37,580 nt of DNA from Lachnospiraceae bacterium (GCA_017624835.1 JAGAMG010000017.1:1-37580); one strand, 5' to 3'. Shown: positions 26,404-35,854, counted from the first letter of the stretch. Numbers and translations: made by a program. Notes: generated from the letters alone by a model not told the origin.

Positions 26404-27528
26404 ATGGATTTATTGGAATTGCGGGATAAACTTGATGTGATAGATGCTCAGATTGTGGAGCTGTATGAGAAGAGGATGGATATCTGTAGTCAGGTGGCGG
26501 ATTATAAGATTAAGAATGGGAAAAAGGTGTTTGATAGGGTTCGTGAGCAGGAGAAGCTGGCGAAGGTGAAGTCTTTGACGCATAATGAGTTTAATGGTCA
26601 CGGAATTGTGGAGCTGTTTGAGCAGATTATGTCCATGAGTAGAAAGCTGCAGTATCAGTTGCTTGCTGCTAATGGCAGTGAGGGAAGGCTTCCTTTTATT
26701 GGAGTGGACGAGCTGGAGACAAGAAAGGCAAGAGTGGTATTTCAGGGAGCAGAGGGTGCTTATTCTCAGGCGGCTATGATGCAGTATTTTGGGGATGAAG
26801 TGAATAGTTTTCATGTGGATACCTTTCGGGATGCGATGAGTGCCATTGATGAGGGGAGTGCGGATTTTGCGGTGCTTCCTATTGAAAATTCTACGGCGGG
26901 AATTGTAAATGAAATTTATGATTTGCTGGTGGAATATGAAAATTACATAGTGGGTGAACAGGTTATCCGTATTGAGCATTGTCTGTTAGGTGTTCCGGGG
27001 ACTAAGATTGAGGATATTAAGACGGTGTATTCCCACCCCCAGTCCCTGATGCAGAGTGCGAAATATCTGGCAGATCATGATTGGCAGCAGATTAGTATGC
27101 AGAATAATGCTTTTGCAGCCAAGAAAGTGGCGGATGAAAAGGATATGACTCAGGCAGCCATTGCCAGTGAGCATGCAGGCAAGGTTTATGGTCTGGAGGT
27201 TTTGAAAAAAGGGGTAAATCATTCCGGAACCAATTCTACCAGATTTATTATTGTTACTAACCAGAAAATTTTTAAGAAGGATGCGGGAAAGATAAGTATT
27301 TGTCTGGAGGTACCCCATGAGAGTGGTTCCCTGTATCATATGCTTTCCCACTTCATTTATAATAACCTGAATATGACGAAGATTGAAAGCCGTCCCATGC
27401 CGGATCGCAATTGGGAGTACCGCTTCTTTATTGATTTTGAAGGAAATCTTTCCGATGGTGCAGTAAAAAATGCGCTCAGAGGACTTCGGGATGAAGCCAG
27501 AAATATGAAAATTCTGGGTAATTACTAA
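26404..27528 (+). CDS. pheA: Bifunctional chorismate mutase / prephenate dehydratase
   Basis: A 374-residue enzyme that makes phenylpyruvate from chorismate. Residues ~1-90 are an AroQ-type chorismate mutase (LRDKLDVIDAQIVELYEKRMDI, RVREQEKLAKV). Residues ~110-285 are prephenate dehydratase (FQGAEGAYSQAAMMQYF, FAVLPIENSTAGIVNEIYDLL, YSHPQSLMQ, HSGTNSTRFIIV with the catalytic TRF). The last ~80 are a regulatory ACT domain (LEVPHESGSLYHMLSHF, ESRPMPDRNWEYRFFIDF) with the ESRP phenylalanine-binding motif, so feedback inhibition is expected. AAAGGA precedes the ATG. Confidence 0.96.
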   Translation: MDLLELRDKLDVIDAQIVELYEKRMDICSQVADYKIKNGKKVFDRVREQEKLAKVKSLTHNEFNGHGIVELFEQIMSMSRKLQYQLLAANGSEGRLPFIGVDELETRKARVVFQGAEGAYSQAAMMQYFGDEVNSFHVDTFRDAMSAIDEGSADFAVLPIENSTAGIVNEIYDLLVEYENYIVGEQVIRIEHCLLGVPGTKIEDIKTVYSHPQSLMQSAKYLADHDWQQISMQNNAFAAKKVADEKDMTQAAIASEHAGKVYGLEVLKKGVNHSGTNSTRFIIVTNQKIFKKDAGKISICLEVPHESGSLYHMLSHFIYNNLNMTKIESRPMPDRNWEYRFFIDFEGNLSDGAVKNALRGLRDEARNMKILGNY

Positions 27529-27579
27529 TATAAATAAAAAGGAAAATACAAAAGGAATTCTAACAGGAGAAAGCTTGGA

Positions 27580-28866
27580 ATGAGAGAACAGGAATTAATT
27601 GTTTATAGAAATTTTGAAGATGGTGAATTGCTGTATGACATGGCATTTTTGATGTCCCATTATAATGATGAGTATTATAATCAAGAGGATTTGACGGCAC
27701 TTTTTTATGAGTGCATTCATCAGTTGATTGATTTGGCAGGAAATTACGGTTTCCATGGGAATTTGTGGCATTGTTATTTGGCAAATCTTTTGGTAAATAA
27801 TGAGAACAGCTATAGCTGTGGCTGTGAAATCCGTGGGGAGATTGAGGGAACCATTAATGCGGCTGCGCTGCATGATATTGTGATTTTTAAGGAATTTTAT
27901 GATTTTGATTTTAAGCCGGTGGTGGAAAAGCTTCATGTGCCGGAGTTTGCTTTAATTGAAAATTATGAGAGCAGTAAGCAGGAGAGTAAGGTTTATAATA
28001 CCAGAATCTGCGCTCGTATTTGTGAATTGGCAGAGAAATTCTGTCAGGATAATACGCCGGAGGAAATGAAGGCTACCTTGACAGAGTTTTATAAGGAATA
28101 TGGCGTAGGTAAGTTTGGTCTGCATAAGTCCTTCCGTGTCATGCATGATGAGGAGGGTGTGCATATTGTACCGATTTTGAATATTGCCCATGTGCATCTG
28201 GATGATTTGGTGGGCTATGAGATTCCCAAGAAGAAGCTGACGGACAATACCAATGCCTTTGTAACCGGTAAAAAGGCAAACAACTGTCTGTTATTTGGTG
28301 ATGCAGGTACGGGCAAATCCTCCTGTATTAAGGCAATTGCCAATGAATATTATGACAGAGGACTTCGTATTATTGAAATATATAAGCATCAGTTCCAAGA
28401 TTTGAATGAGGTAATCAGCCAGATAAAGAAGCGAAATTACAAATTTATAATTTATATGGATGATTTGAGTTTTGAGGATTTTGAGATTGAATATAAGTAT
28501 TTGAAGGCTGTGATTGAGGGCGGTTTGGAAAAGAAACCGGCAAATGTACTGATTTATGCTACCTCCAACCGTCGTCACCTGATTCGTGAGAATTTCAGTG
28601 ACAAGGAGGAAATACGTCAGGATATGCATACCGGGGATACGGTACAGGAGAAGCTGTCCTTAGTATCACGCTTTGGTGTAACCATTTATTTTGGCGCTCC
28701 TAATAAAAAGGAATTCCAGAATATTGTGAAGACTCTGGCAGAGCGTTATGACATTACCATGCCGGAGGAGGAGCTTTTATTGGAAGCAAATAAATGGGAG
28801 CTTGCCCATGGGGGACTTTCCGGCAGAAGTGCCCAGCAGTTTATTGACTATTTGTTAGGTTTTTAA
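27580..28866 (+). CDS. DUF815-family AAA ATPase
   Basis: A 428-residue protein. The C-terminal ~250 residues are a P-loop ATPase of the DUF815 family: Walker A GDAGTGKSS at ~240-248, Walker B IIYMDDLSFE, sensor-like LIYATSNRRHLIREN and a C-terminal arginine-rich segment (GGLSGRSAQQFIDYLL). The N-terminal ~180 residues are helical and less conserved. The molecular role of the family is not established to my knowledge. It lies 51 bp after pheA and 22 bp before ppx, so it is probably co-transcribed with the polyphosphate genes. Confidence 0.9.
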   Translation: MREQELIVYRNFEDGELLYDMAFLMSHYNDEYYNQEDLTALFYECIHQLIDLAGNYGFHGNLWHCYLANLLVNNENSYSCGCEIRGEIEGTINAAALHDIVIFKEFYDFDFKPVVEKLHVPEFALIENYESSKQESKVYNTRICARICELAEKFCQDNTPEEMKATLTEFYKEYGVGKFGLHKSFRVMHDEEGVHIVPILNIAHVHLDDLVGYEIPKKKLTDNTNAFVTGKKANNCLLFGDAGTGKSSCIKAIANEYYDRGLRIIEIYKHQFQDLNEVISQIKKRNYKFIIYMDDLSFEDFEIEYKYLKAVIEGGLEKKPANVLIYATSNRRHLIRENFSDKEEIRQDMHTGDTVQEKLSLVSRFGVTIYFGAPNKKEFQNIVKTLAERYDITMPEEELLLEANKWELAHGGLSGRSAQQFIDYLLGF

Positions 28867-28888
28867 CACACAAAAGTAGGAGTACATT

Positions 28889-30436
28889 ATGAGTATCAAA
28901 ACCTTTGCTGCAATTGATGTGGGCAGCTTTGAGCTGACCATGAAGATATTTGAATTTTCCGGGAAAAACAGTATGCGCGAGCTGGATTGTATCAGCCAGC
29001 ATATTGATTTGGGAACGGATACCTATGCGGAAGGCAAAATCAGCAATGAAAAGATGGATGAGCTTTGCCGCACCCTGAAGGAGTTCTCCGATATTATGAA
29101 ATCCTATCAGGTTTCTGCTTATCGTGCCTATGGAACCAGTGCCATTCGGGAAACCCAGAACACCCTGATTATTCAGGATCAGATTGAGCAGCGTACGGGG
29201 ATTCGTGTAGAGATTTTGAGCAATTCGGAGCAGCGTTTTTTGGATTATAAATCCATTGCATCCAAGGGGGAGAGCTTCCGCAAAATTATTGAAGGAAAAA
29301 CTGCCATTGTGGACATCGGAGGCGGTAGTATTCAGTTGTCTCTTTTTGATAATGATACCTTGGTTTCTACCCAGAATTTACGCCTTGGAGTGCTTCGTAT
29401 TCAGGAACTTTTGAATCATTTAAATGCTAAAAGTACTCAGTTGGAAAATCTCATTGATGAAATGGCAACAGCTCAGCTTGCTACCTATAAAAAGCTTTAT
29501 TTGAAGGATAGAGAAATCGAAAATATTATTATTGTGGATGACTACATTTCTCCCTGGGCAGTAAAAAGATCACGTCAGGGAGAACACAGGTCAGTCATTC
29601 TAAAAAATGAATTTGAAGGGCTTATGAAGCTTCTTAAAAATAACGGAACCACTGAAATTGCAAAGACCATGGATATTGCAGAGGAGAAGGTTCCATTGGT
29701 ATTTATCAGTGCGGTGCTGACCAAGCGAATTGCGGAGCTTATGGGAGCAAAGCAAATTTGGGCGCCGGGAGTAACCCTGTGTGATGGTATTGCTTATGAA
29801 TATGCAGAACAGCATAAGATGTTTAAGGGAGAGCATGATTTTGAGAAGGATATTATTGCCTGTGCCATGAACATCAGTAAGCGTTATAATGGCAGCAGGA
29901 AGCGGGCAGAGACCTTGGAGAAGCTTACTGCAACTATTTTTGATAGTATGAAGAAGGTGCATGGATTAGGTGCCAGGGAGCGTCTGTATCTGCGACTTGC
30001 GGCAATTTTACATGACTGTGGTAAGTATATCAGCATGCGAAATATAGGGGAAACCTCTTACAATATTATTATGGCAACGGAAATCATCGGACTTTCCCAT
30101 GCAGAAAGAGAAATTGTGGCAAATGTGGTGCGTTATAATCACAGCGCCTTTGCTTATTATGACGGAATGAAAAACGGCGGGACAAAGCTGGATAGAAACA
30201 GCTATTTGGTGGTAGCAAAGTTGACGGCTATTTTGCGGCTTTCCAATAGCATGGATAGAAGTCATAAGCAAAAGCTAAAAGGGGTTCAGGCATCGTTACG
30301 GGATAATCAACTGATTCTTACTGTGAATACCATGGAGGATATTACTCTTGAAAGTGGTTTTTTCCGTGCAAGTACAGAGTTTTTTAAGGAAGTATACAGT
30401 GTGGAGCCGGTTTTAAAACAGAAGAAGAATTTCTAA
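28889..30436 (+). CDS. ppx: Exopolyphosphatase / GppA-type phosphatase with C-terminal HD domain
   Basis: A 515-residue protein. The N-terminal ~300 residues are the Ppx/GppA actin-like ATPase fold (AAIDVGSFELTMKIFEF, YGTSAIRETQN, IVDIGGGSIQLSLFD, LRLGVLRIQELL). The C-terminal ~200 residues are HD-like (ILHDCGKYIS, VVRYNHSAF), as in longer Ppx proteins. It degrades polyphosphate from the ends, or hydrolyses pppGpp; these are hard to tell apart by sequence, but the ppk1 gene 25 bp downstream favours polyphosphate. AGGAG precedes the ATG. Confidence 0.92.
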   Translation: MSIKTFAAIDVGSFELTMKIFEFSGKNSMRELDCISQHIDLGTDTYAEGKISNEKMDELCRTLKEFSDIMKSYQVSAYRAYGTSAIRETQNTLIIQDQIEQRTGIRVEILSNSEQRFLDYKSIASKGESFRKIIEGKTAIVDIGGGSIQLSLFDNDTLVSTQNLRLGVLRIQELLNHLNAKSTQLENLIDEMATAQLATYKKLYLKDREIENIIIVDDYISPWAVKRSRQGEHRSVILKNEFEGLMKLLKNNGTTEIAKTMDIAEEKVPLVFISAVLTKRIAELMGAKQIWAPGVTLCDGIAYEYAEQHKMFKGEHDFEKDIIACAMNISKRYNGSRKRAETLEKLTATIFDSMKKVHGLGARERLYLRLAAILHDCGKYISMRNIGETSYNIIMATEIIGLSHAEREIVANVVRYNHSAFAYYDGMKNGGTKLDRNSYLVVAKLTAILRLSNSMDRSHKQKLKGVQASLRDNQLILTVNTMEDITLESGFFRASTEFFKEVYSVEPVLKQKKNF

Positions 30437-30461
30437 GGCAATAGAAAGGTATGGTAATCGT

Positions 30462-32591
30462 ATGGGTGAAAAGGATTTTCGTAATCCAAAATATTATACA
30501 AACAGAGAGTTAAGCTGGGTGCTTTTTAATCATCGTGTCTTAAATGAAGCAAGGGATAAGAGCATCCCTTTGTTTGAGCGTTTAAAATTTTTAAGCATTA
30601 CAGCATCCAATCTGGATGAATTTTTTATGATTCGTGTGGCATCCCTAAAAGATATGGTAAATGCCGGATATGAAAAAAAGGATATTGCAGGAATGACACC
30701 TTTAGAGCAGCTTACGGCTTTACATGAGTCGATTCATGAATTGGTGGAATTGCAATATACCACATACAATCATTCTCTGCTCCCGCTATTGGAAAAAAGC
30801 GGGCTGTGTGTTATCAGACAGCATGAGCAGTTATCGGAGGATGAGGGAGCATATGTGGACCAATATTTTGAGGACAATGTATATCCTGTATTGACTCCCA
30901 TGGCAGTGGATTCTTCCAGACCATTCCCTCTGATTCGCAATAAGTCATTGAATATCGGAGCAATGGTGCGCAAGAAAAATACGGAAGAGGAGCTGGAATT
31001 TGCTACTGTGCAGGTTCCCAGTGTGCTAAGTCGTATTGTACAGTTACCCACGGAGGGAAAAGCGAAAAAGATTATTTTGTTGGAAGAAATTATTGAGAGA
31101 AATATCCATAAGCTTTTCCTGAATTATGATATTGTTTGTGCTCATCCTTTCCGTATTATGAGAAATGCAGATTTAACCATTGATGAGGATGAGGCGGCAG
31201 ATTTATTAAAGGAAATTGAAAAACAGTTAAAGATGCGTCAGTGGGGAGAAGCTATCCGTTTGGAAGTGGAAGCGGGTATGGATAAGCGCTTGCTGAAAAT
31301 CATCAAAAAGGAATTGAACATAGAAGGACAGAGCCTTTATGAGATAGAGGGACCTTTGGATTTGACAGTGCTTATGAAGCTGTATGGTTTGGATGGCTTC
31401 CAGCATTTAAAAACTCCTAAATTTGAGCCACAGCAGGTACCGGAGCTGCCGGCAGGCTGTAATATTTTTGAGGAAATCCGTAAAGGAGATATTTTGCTCC
31501 ATCATCCCTACCAGACCTTTACGCCTGTAGTAGATTTTATTCGTCAGGCAGCAAAGGATCCTGAGGTGCTTGCGATTAAGCAGACTTTGTATCGTGTCAG
31601 TGGTAATTCACCGATTATTGCGGCATTGGCACAGGCGGCGGAAAATGGCAAGCAGGTAACGGTTTTAGTAGAGCTGAAGGCTCGTTTTGATGAAGAAAAT
31701 AATATAGTATGGGCAAGAATGCTGGAAAAGGCAGGCTGTCATGTTATTTATGGTCTGGTGGGATTAAAGACCCACAGCAAGATTACTCTTGTGGTAAGAA
31801 GAGAAGAGGACGGTATCCGCAGATATGTACATCTGGGAACCGGAAATTATAATGATGCCACAGCAAAATTATATACGGATGTAGGCTTGTTGACCTGCGC
31901 AGAGACTATCGGAGAGGATGCTACGGCGGTATTTAATATGCTGTCCGGTTACTCTGAGCCCAAGTTTTGGAATAAGCTGTCTCTGGCACCCCTTTGGTTA
32001 AAGGATAAATTTCTGCATCTTATTGCCAGAGAAAAACGATATGCCAAGGAAGGGCGTCCGGCACATATTATAGCCAAAATGAATTCCTTATGTGATCCGG
32101 ATATTATTGCAGCCCTTTATGAGGCAAGTGCGGCAGGAGTAAAAATTGATTTGATTGTCAGGGGAATATGCTGTTTGAAGGTTGGCATTCCGGGAGTCAG
32201 TGAAAATATTACCGTACGCTCTATAGTAGGAAATTTCCTGGAGCACAGTCGTATTTTTTATTTCAAGAATGATGACCACTATGAGATTTACTGTGGTAGT
32301 GCGGATTGGATGCCCAGAAATCTGGAACGTCGTGTGGAGATTTTATTCCCCGTTGACCGTCCCGAATTAAAGGAAGAGCTTTTGCATATACTGATGAATC
32401 AATTGAATGATACCGTTAAGGCGTCGGTACTTCAGGCGGACGGAAAGTATGAGAAGGTGGACAGAAGAGGGAAGGCTATGTTTGTTTCCCAGGAGGCATT
32501 TTGTAGGGAAGCTATGGAAAAGGCAAAAATGTCCGGGGAAGAGCCGGTGCATACAAGCAGAAGGTTTGTGCCGGAGACACATCAGGAGTGA
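30462..32591 (+). CDS. ppk1: Polyphosphate kinase 1
   Basis: A 709-residue enzyme that builds polyphosphate from ATP. The N-terminal domains are intact (YTNRELSWVLFNHRVLNEA, SNLDEFFMIRVASLKD), followed by the kinase domains with LVELKARFDEENNIVWARMLEKAGCHV, the catalytic-histidine segment LKTHSKITLVVR, HLGTGNYNDATAKLYTDVGLLT and the second histidine in FLEHSRIFYF, then GSADWMPRNLERRVEILFPV. Normal length for PPK1. It directly follows ppx; the pairing of synthesis and breakdown enzymes in one operon is common. Confidence 0.96.
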   Translation: MGEKDFRNPKYYTNRELSWVLFNHRVLNEARDKSIPLFERLKFLSITASNLDEFFMIRVASLKDMVNAGYEKKDIAGMTPLEQLTALHESIHELVELQYTTYNHSLLPLLEKSGLCVIRQHEQLSEDEGAYVDQYFEDNVYPVLTPMAVDSSRPFPLIRNKSLNIGAMVRKKNTEEELEFATVQVPSVLSRIVQLPTEGKAKKIILLEEIIERNIHKLFLNYDIVCAHPFRIMRNADLTIDEDEAADLLKEIEKQLKMRQWGEAIRLEVEAGMDKRLLKIIKKELNIEGQSLYEIEGPLDLTVLMKLYGLDGFQHLKTPKFEPQQVPELPAGCNIFEEIRKGDILLHHPYQTFTPVVDFIRQAAKDPEVLAIKQTLYRVSGNSPIIAALAQAAENGKQVTVLVELKARFDEENNIVWARMLEKAGCHVIYGLVGLKTHSKITLVVRREEDGIRRYVHLGTGNYNDATAKLYTDVGLLTCAETIGEDATAVFNMLSGYSEPKFWNKLSLAPLWLKDKFLHLIAREKRYAKEGRPAHIIAKMNSLCDPDIIAALYEASAAGVKIDLIVRGICCLKVGIPGVSENITVRSIVGNFLEHSRIFYFKNDDHYEIYCGSADWMPRNLERRVEILFPVDRPELKEELLHILMNQLNDTVKASVLQADGKYEKVDRRGKAMFVSQEAFCREAMEKAKMSGEEPVHTSRRFVPETHQE

Positions 32592-32601
32592 GGATTGAAG
32601 C

Positions 32602-32916
32602 ATGGAAAATAAATCAGTAAACAATGAATTGGTAGAAAGCGAACTTGAAAAAAATGAGTTATTGGATACCGACTTGATGGAGTACGAAACCTTTGAAATG
32701 GAAATGGGTGAAGAAGTCAAGGAATTTGCCATTATAGAAGAATTCAAGGTAGAAAACAAGCATTATGTGGCGGCTGCGCCTGTGGTGGATGATACCATAA
32801 GTGCTGATGGTTGTTATCTTTTCCGCAGTCTGAAGATTGAGAATGAAATCTGCATTGAAAAGATTGCAAGTAAGGAAGAGTATGAAAAGGTGTCAGAGGT
32901 ATATATGGCATTGTAA
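32602..32916 (+). CDS. DUF1292-family small acidic protein
   Basis: A 104-residue acidic protein that starts 10 bp after ppk1. The N-terminal ~40 residues are Glu-rich and variable; the rest fits DUF1292 (EFKVENKHYVAAAPV, CYLFRSLKIENEICIEKIASKEEYEKVSEVY), a widespread Firmicutes family without known function. GAGGA overlaps the ppk1 stop. Translational coupling to ppk1 is likely. Confidence 0.8.
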   Translation: MENKSVNNELVESELEKNELLDTDLMEYETFEMEMGEEVKEFAIIEEFKVENKHYVAAAPVVDDTISADGCYLFRSLKIENEICIEKIASKEEYEKVSEVYMAL

Positions 32917-32963
32917 GAGCTTTGGGAATGCTTTTGTAAATATTCGTAAGAAGGAAGAAAATC

Positions 32964-33590
32964 ATGAAGATTATATTAGGTTCGGCTTCACCCAGAAGAC
33001 GTGAATTGTTGGCGCAGATTGGATTGGAGTTTGAGGTTTTGGTTAGTAATGTGGAAGAACAGGTAACTTCCACTGTGCCCTATGAAGTGGTGGAAGAATT
33101 GTCCGTTCAGAAGGCTGAGGGTGTGTTGGAATTGTTGCAGAAGCAGGAAACTTTGCTGGTTATTGGCGCAGATACTATTGTTGCCTGTGATGGACAGATT
33201 TTAGGAAAGCCAAAGGATGCAGAGGATGCTAAAGCTATGCTTCGCAAGCTCCAAGGACGCGCCCATGAGGTGTATACCGGGGTGACAGTGTTGTATGTTG
33301 AAAAATCCAGTGTGGAAATTCCCGGGGATAAAAGCATTTTGGGGGAGGATGGTACTTTGAAGGTACAGCGACATACCTTCCACGAGGCAACCAAGGTGGT
33401 CTTTTGCCCTATGAGTGAGGAAGAGATTTCTGCATATGTGGCAACCAGTGACCCTTTGGACAAAGCAGGAGCCTATGGCATCCAGGGGCTTTGTGCAAGG
33501 TATATTCAGGGAATTGAAGGTGATTATAACAATGTGGTAGGTCTTCCGGTGGGCAGACTTTATCAGGAAATAAAGCATTGGCTTGAGTAA
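32964..33590 (+). CDS. maf: Maf-family nucleotide pyrophosphatase
   Basis: A 208-residue Maf/YhdE protein, a house-cleaning nucleoside triphosphate pyrophosphatase linked to septum inhibition in Bacillus. Signatures are ASPRRRELLAQIG at the N-terminus, IGADTIVACDGQILGKPKD, GRAHEVYTGV and the C-terminal KAGAYGIQGLCARYIQGIEGDYNNVVGLPV. It is slightly longer than the usual ~190 residues because of an insert at ~115-140 (KSSVEIPGDKSILGEDGTLK). AGAAGGAAG serves the ATG. Confidence 0.94.
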   Translation: MKIILGSASPRRRELLAQIGLEFEVLVSNVEEQVTSTVPYEVVEELSVQKAEGVLELLQKQETLLVIGADTIVACDGQILGKPKDAEDAKAMLRKLQGRAHEVYTGVTVLYVEKSSVEIPGDKSILGEDGTLKVQRHTFHEATKVVFCPMSEEEISAYVATSDPLDKAGAYGIQGLCARYIQGIEGDYNNVVGLPVGRLYQEIKHWLE

Positions 33591-33631
33591 GCCAAAGTAG
33601 GATATTAAGCGACTAAGGATGGCATAAAGTG

Positions 33632-34282
33632 ATGAAGAAGGCAGTTATTTTTGATTTGGACGGAACCCTATCGGATTCCATTAATAGTATAAAATATTGT
33701 GGAGATAGGGCGCTGGCACCTTTTGGGATTGGTCCCTTTGAGACAAAGCAGTATTGTTATTTTGTAGGGGATGGTGCCGCCAATCTGGTAAAGAGAGCTT
33801 TGATTGCCGGAGGGGATGAAGAGCTTGTGCATTTTGAGGAGGCATTTTCCCTGTATAAGGAAATCTTTAGGGACAATTGTATGTATCAGGTAAAACCCTA
33901 TGATGGGATCAGGGAATTGCTTGCCAAATTAAAGGAAGCAGGGGTAAAAATAGCGGTGCTTTCCAATAAACCCCATGTGGAAACCATCCGTGTAATTGAG
34001 ACCCTGTTTGGCAAGGAGTATTTTGATGTAATACAGGGACAAAAGGAAGGAGTTGCCATTAAGCCAAGCCCGGAAGGAGCATTTCAGGTTTTAGAGCAGC
34101 TTTCTTTGTCCCCGGAAGAAATTCTGTATCTGGGGGATACCGCTACCGATATGAAGACCGGAAAGGGTGCAGGAGCCTTTACAGTTGGTGCACTCTGGGG
34201 GTTTCGAGAGCGCCGGGAACTGGAGGAAAGCCATGCAGATGCCATTATTGGGCATCCGTTGGAGTTATTGGAGTACTTGTAG
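33632..34282 (+). CDS. HAD-family phosphatase (phosphoglycolate phosphatase-like)
   Basis: About 216 residues, a HAD hydrolase with cap domain. Motif I is IFDLDGTLSDS, motif II VLSNKP, motif III KPSPEGAF, motif IV LGDTATDM. The overall form resembles Gph/PpaX-type phosphatases, which remove phosphate from phosphoglycolate or pyrophosphate; substrate not proven. A GTG at 33629 and the ATG at 33632 are both possible starts; AAGGA is at 33615-33619. It ends the cluster that began at pheA, before the tandem repeat array. Confidence 0.9.
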   Translation: MKKAVIFDLDGTLSDSINSIKYCGDRALAPFGIGPFETKQYCYFVGDGAANLVKRALIAGGDEELVHFEEAFSLYKEIFRDNCMYQVKPYDGIRELLAKLKEAGVKIAVLSNKPHVETIRVIETLFGKEYFDVIQGQKEGVAIKPSPEGAFQVLEQLSLSPEEILYLGDTATDMKTGKGAGAFTVGALWGFRERRELEESHADAIIGHPLELLEYL

Positions 34283-34705
34283 TGGTATATTGGTAATAGA
34301 ACTTCTTAAATAGAGAAGAAAGTTACCAATTTTATTGAAGGAAATATGTAAAAATTGGTAAGTGATGAAGATGCTTTACCAATATAGAAGTAGAAAAGCA
34401 TAAAAAGTTGGTAAAGTATGAAGCAAGTATACCAACCTAGAAGTGAGAAAAGCATAAAAATTGGTAAAGTATGAAGCAAGTATACCAAGTTAGAAGTGAG
34501 AAAAGCATAAAAGTTGGTAAAGGACAAAGCAAGTATACCAACCTGAAAGTAGAAAAGCAAAAAAAGTTGGTATCAAGTGAAGAATACATACCAACTTAAA
34601 ATCGGAAAATAACCAACAGGTTGGTAAAATGCCAAGAAACTCTCAAAAGCAAGTAATTGATAAATGTAATATGGTAAGGCGATAACAGATAGGAGATGGG
34701 AAGCT
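34283..34705. repeat. Tandem array of 53-bp units, each with a TTGGTA-N16-TACCAA dyad, upstream of yvcK
   Basis: Units start at 34355, 34408, 34461, 34514 and 34567, exactly 53 bp apart, with a sixth half-unit at 34621. Each begins with a 28-bp block whose ends are TTGGTA and TACCAA, and continues with a conserved ~25-bp A-rich part (AGAAGTGAGAAAAGCATAAA). A looser copy, ATTGGTAA-N26-TTACCAAT, lies just before at 34289-34330. The second and third units differ in only a few bases; the outer ones diverge more. No gene is credible here: 53 is not a multiple of three and the reverse open frame is low complexity. Confidence 0.95.
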
Positions 34706-35659
34706 ATGAAGAGAAAAGTAGTAGTGTTAGGCGGTGGAACCGGTTCTTCCACACTTCTGCGAGGATTAAAGGAATTTCCATTAGATATAACAGCAATTGT
34801 TTCCGTATGTGATGATGGCAGCAGTACGGGAGTGCTGCGGGAAGAGTTTAGCATTCCGGCTGTGGGAGATATTCGAAGAGTATTGATTGCTTTATCTGAG
34901 ACAGAGCCTTTGGTAATGAAGCTATTTAATTATCGTTTTCATACGACCAGTGATTTGGACGGACATACCGTGGGCAATCTTTTACTTACGGCATCCTCTG
35001 AAATTACAGGAAATCTGTCCGATGGGATTGAGGCTTTAAGTAAAGTGTTTAACTTGAAAGGAAAAGTAGTGCCGTTGACAGAGGATAATGTGGTTTTGAT
35101 GGGAGAAATGTCGGACGGAAGTATTATTGAAGGGGAGCATCATATTACCCAGAACCATAATGGAATCAAGCGAGTTTTTTATAAGGAGAATCCCATGCCT
35201 ACCAGGGAAGCTATCAAGGCATTGGAGGAGGCTGACTTAATTTTGCTCAGTATGGGAAGTGTATTTACCAGCATTATTCCTAATTTGATTTGTGATGAAA
35301 TATTGGATGCCATTGATAGAAGTAATGGTAAGATTATGTATGTCTGCAATATGGTAACGCAGCCCGGAGAAACAGAAGGCTTTAAGGTGTCCGACCATAT
35401 CAAATTATTGAATCAATATCTCGGAAAACGTAAGATTGATGTAGTCATTGCCAACAGTGGAGAAATTGATGAGAATATGGCAAAACGGTACGAATCTCTG
35501 GAGCAAAAAGACCCGGTAGAATTAGACAAAGAAGAAACAGAAAATCTGGTGGAACGGTTGATTTGTGATGATTATGTAACGGTAAAAAATAATTTGTTGC
35601 GTCATAATGTATTGAAGCTTGGTATGCATATATTCGGGTATATGCTGGAGCAGAAGTAA
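34706..35659 (+). CDS. yvcK: YvcK/CofD-family gluconeogenesis factor
   Basis: A 317-residue CofD-like protein. The N-terminal nucleotide-binding loop VVVLGGGTGSSTLLRGLKEF is followed by VCDDGSSTGVLREEFSIPAVGDIRRVL, HTVGNLLL and the C-terminal ICNMVTQPGET-like block (YVCNMVTQPGETEGFKVSDHI). In Bacillus YvcK binds UDP-sugars and affects cell-wall precursor supply on gluconeogenic carbon. GGAGATGG precedes the ATG. The usual neighbours rapZ and whiA are not here. A repeat array lies directly upstream and an inverted repeat directly downstream. Confidence 0.95.
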   Translation: MKRKVVVLGGGTGSSTLLRGLKEFPLDITAIVSVCDDGSSTGVLREEFSIPAVGDIRRVLIALSETEPLVMKLFNYRFHTTSDLDGHTVGNLLLTASSEITGNLSDGIEALSKVFNLKGKVVPLTEDNVVLMGEMSDGSIIEGEHHITQNHNGIKRVFYKENPMPTREAIKALEEADLILLSMGSVFTSIIPNLICDEILDAIDRSNGKIMYVCNMVTQPGETEGFKVSDHIKLLNQYLGKRKIDVVIANSGEIDENMAKRYESLEQKDPVELDKEETENLVERLICDDYVTVKNNLLRHNVLKLGMHIFGYMLEQK

Positions 35660-35684
35660 AAGCTTATATATTCTGTAGATTCTT

Positions 35685-35745
35685 ATATAGCTTATTGTAA
35701 CCCAAAGTGATATTATGTCAAAATGGGAGTTGCAATAAGCTATAT
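35685..35745. repeat. Inverted repeat downstream of yvcK
   Basis: ATATAGCTTATTGTAACCCA (35685-35704) and the right arm (TGGGAG then TTGCAATAAGCTATAT, to 35745) form a stem of about 20 bp with one G-T pair and a short bulge around a ~20-nt loop. An A+T stretch with few consecutive T follows, so it may be a weak terminator or a small mobile-element relic. The rest of the gap to 35854 shows no gene. Confidence 0.8.
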
Positions 35746-35854
35746 TTATAATTATAATATTCATATCTTTAAGCATTAGCTTTTCAGCTTGGTCAAGGCG
35801 TTCGCCAAAAATTCCAAGTAAAAATGAAATAATTGAATACGAAGGAGAGTTTGC

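Noticed and set aside
34355-34620. CRISPR-like array (28-bp block with inverted ends separated by ~25 bp)
   Set aside because: The 25-bp joining segments are conserved from unit to unit, so there are no unique spacers, and no cas gene is in the window.
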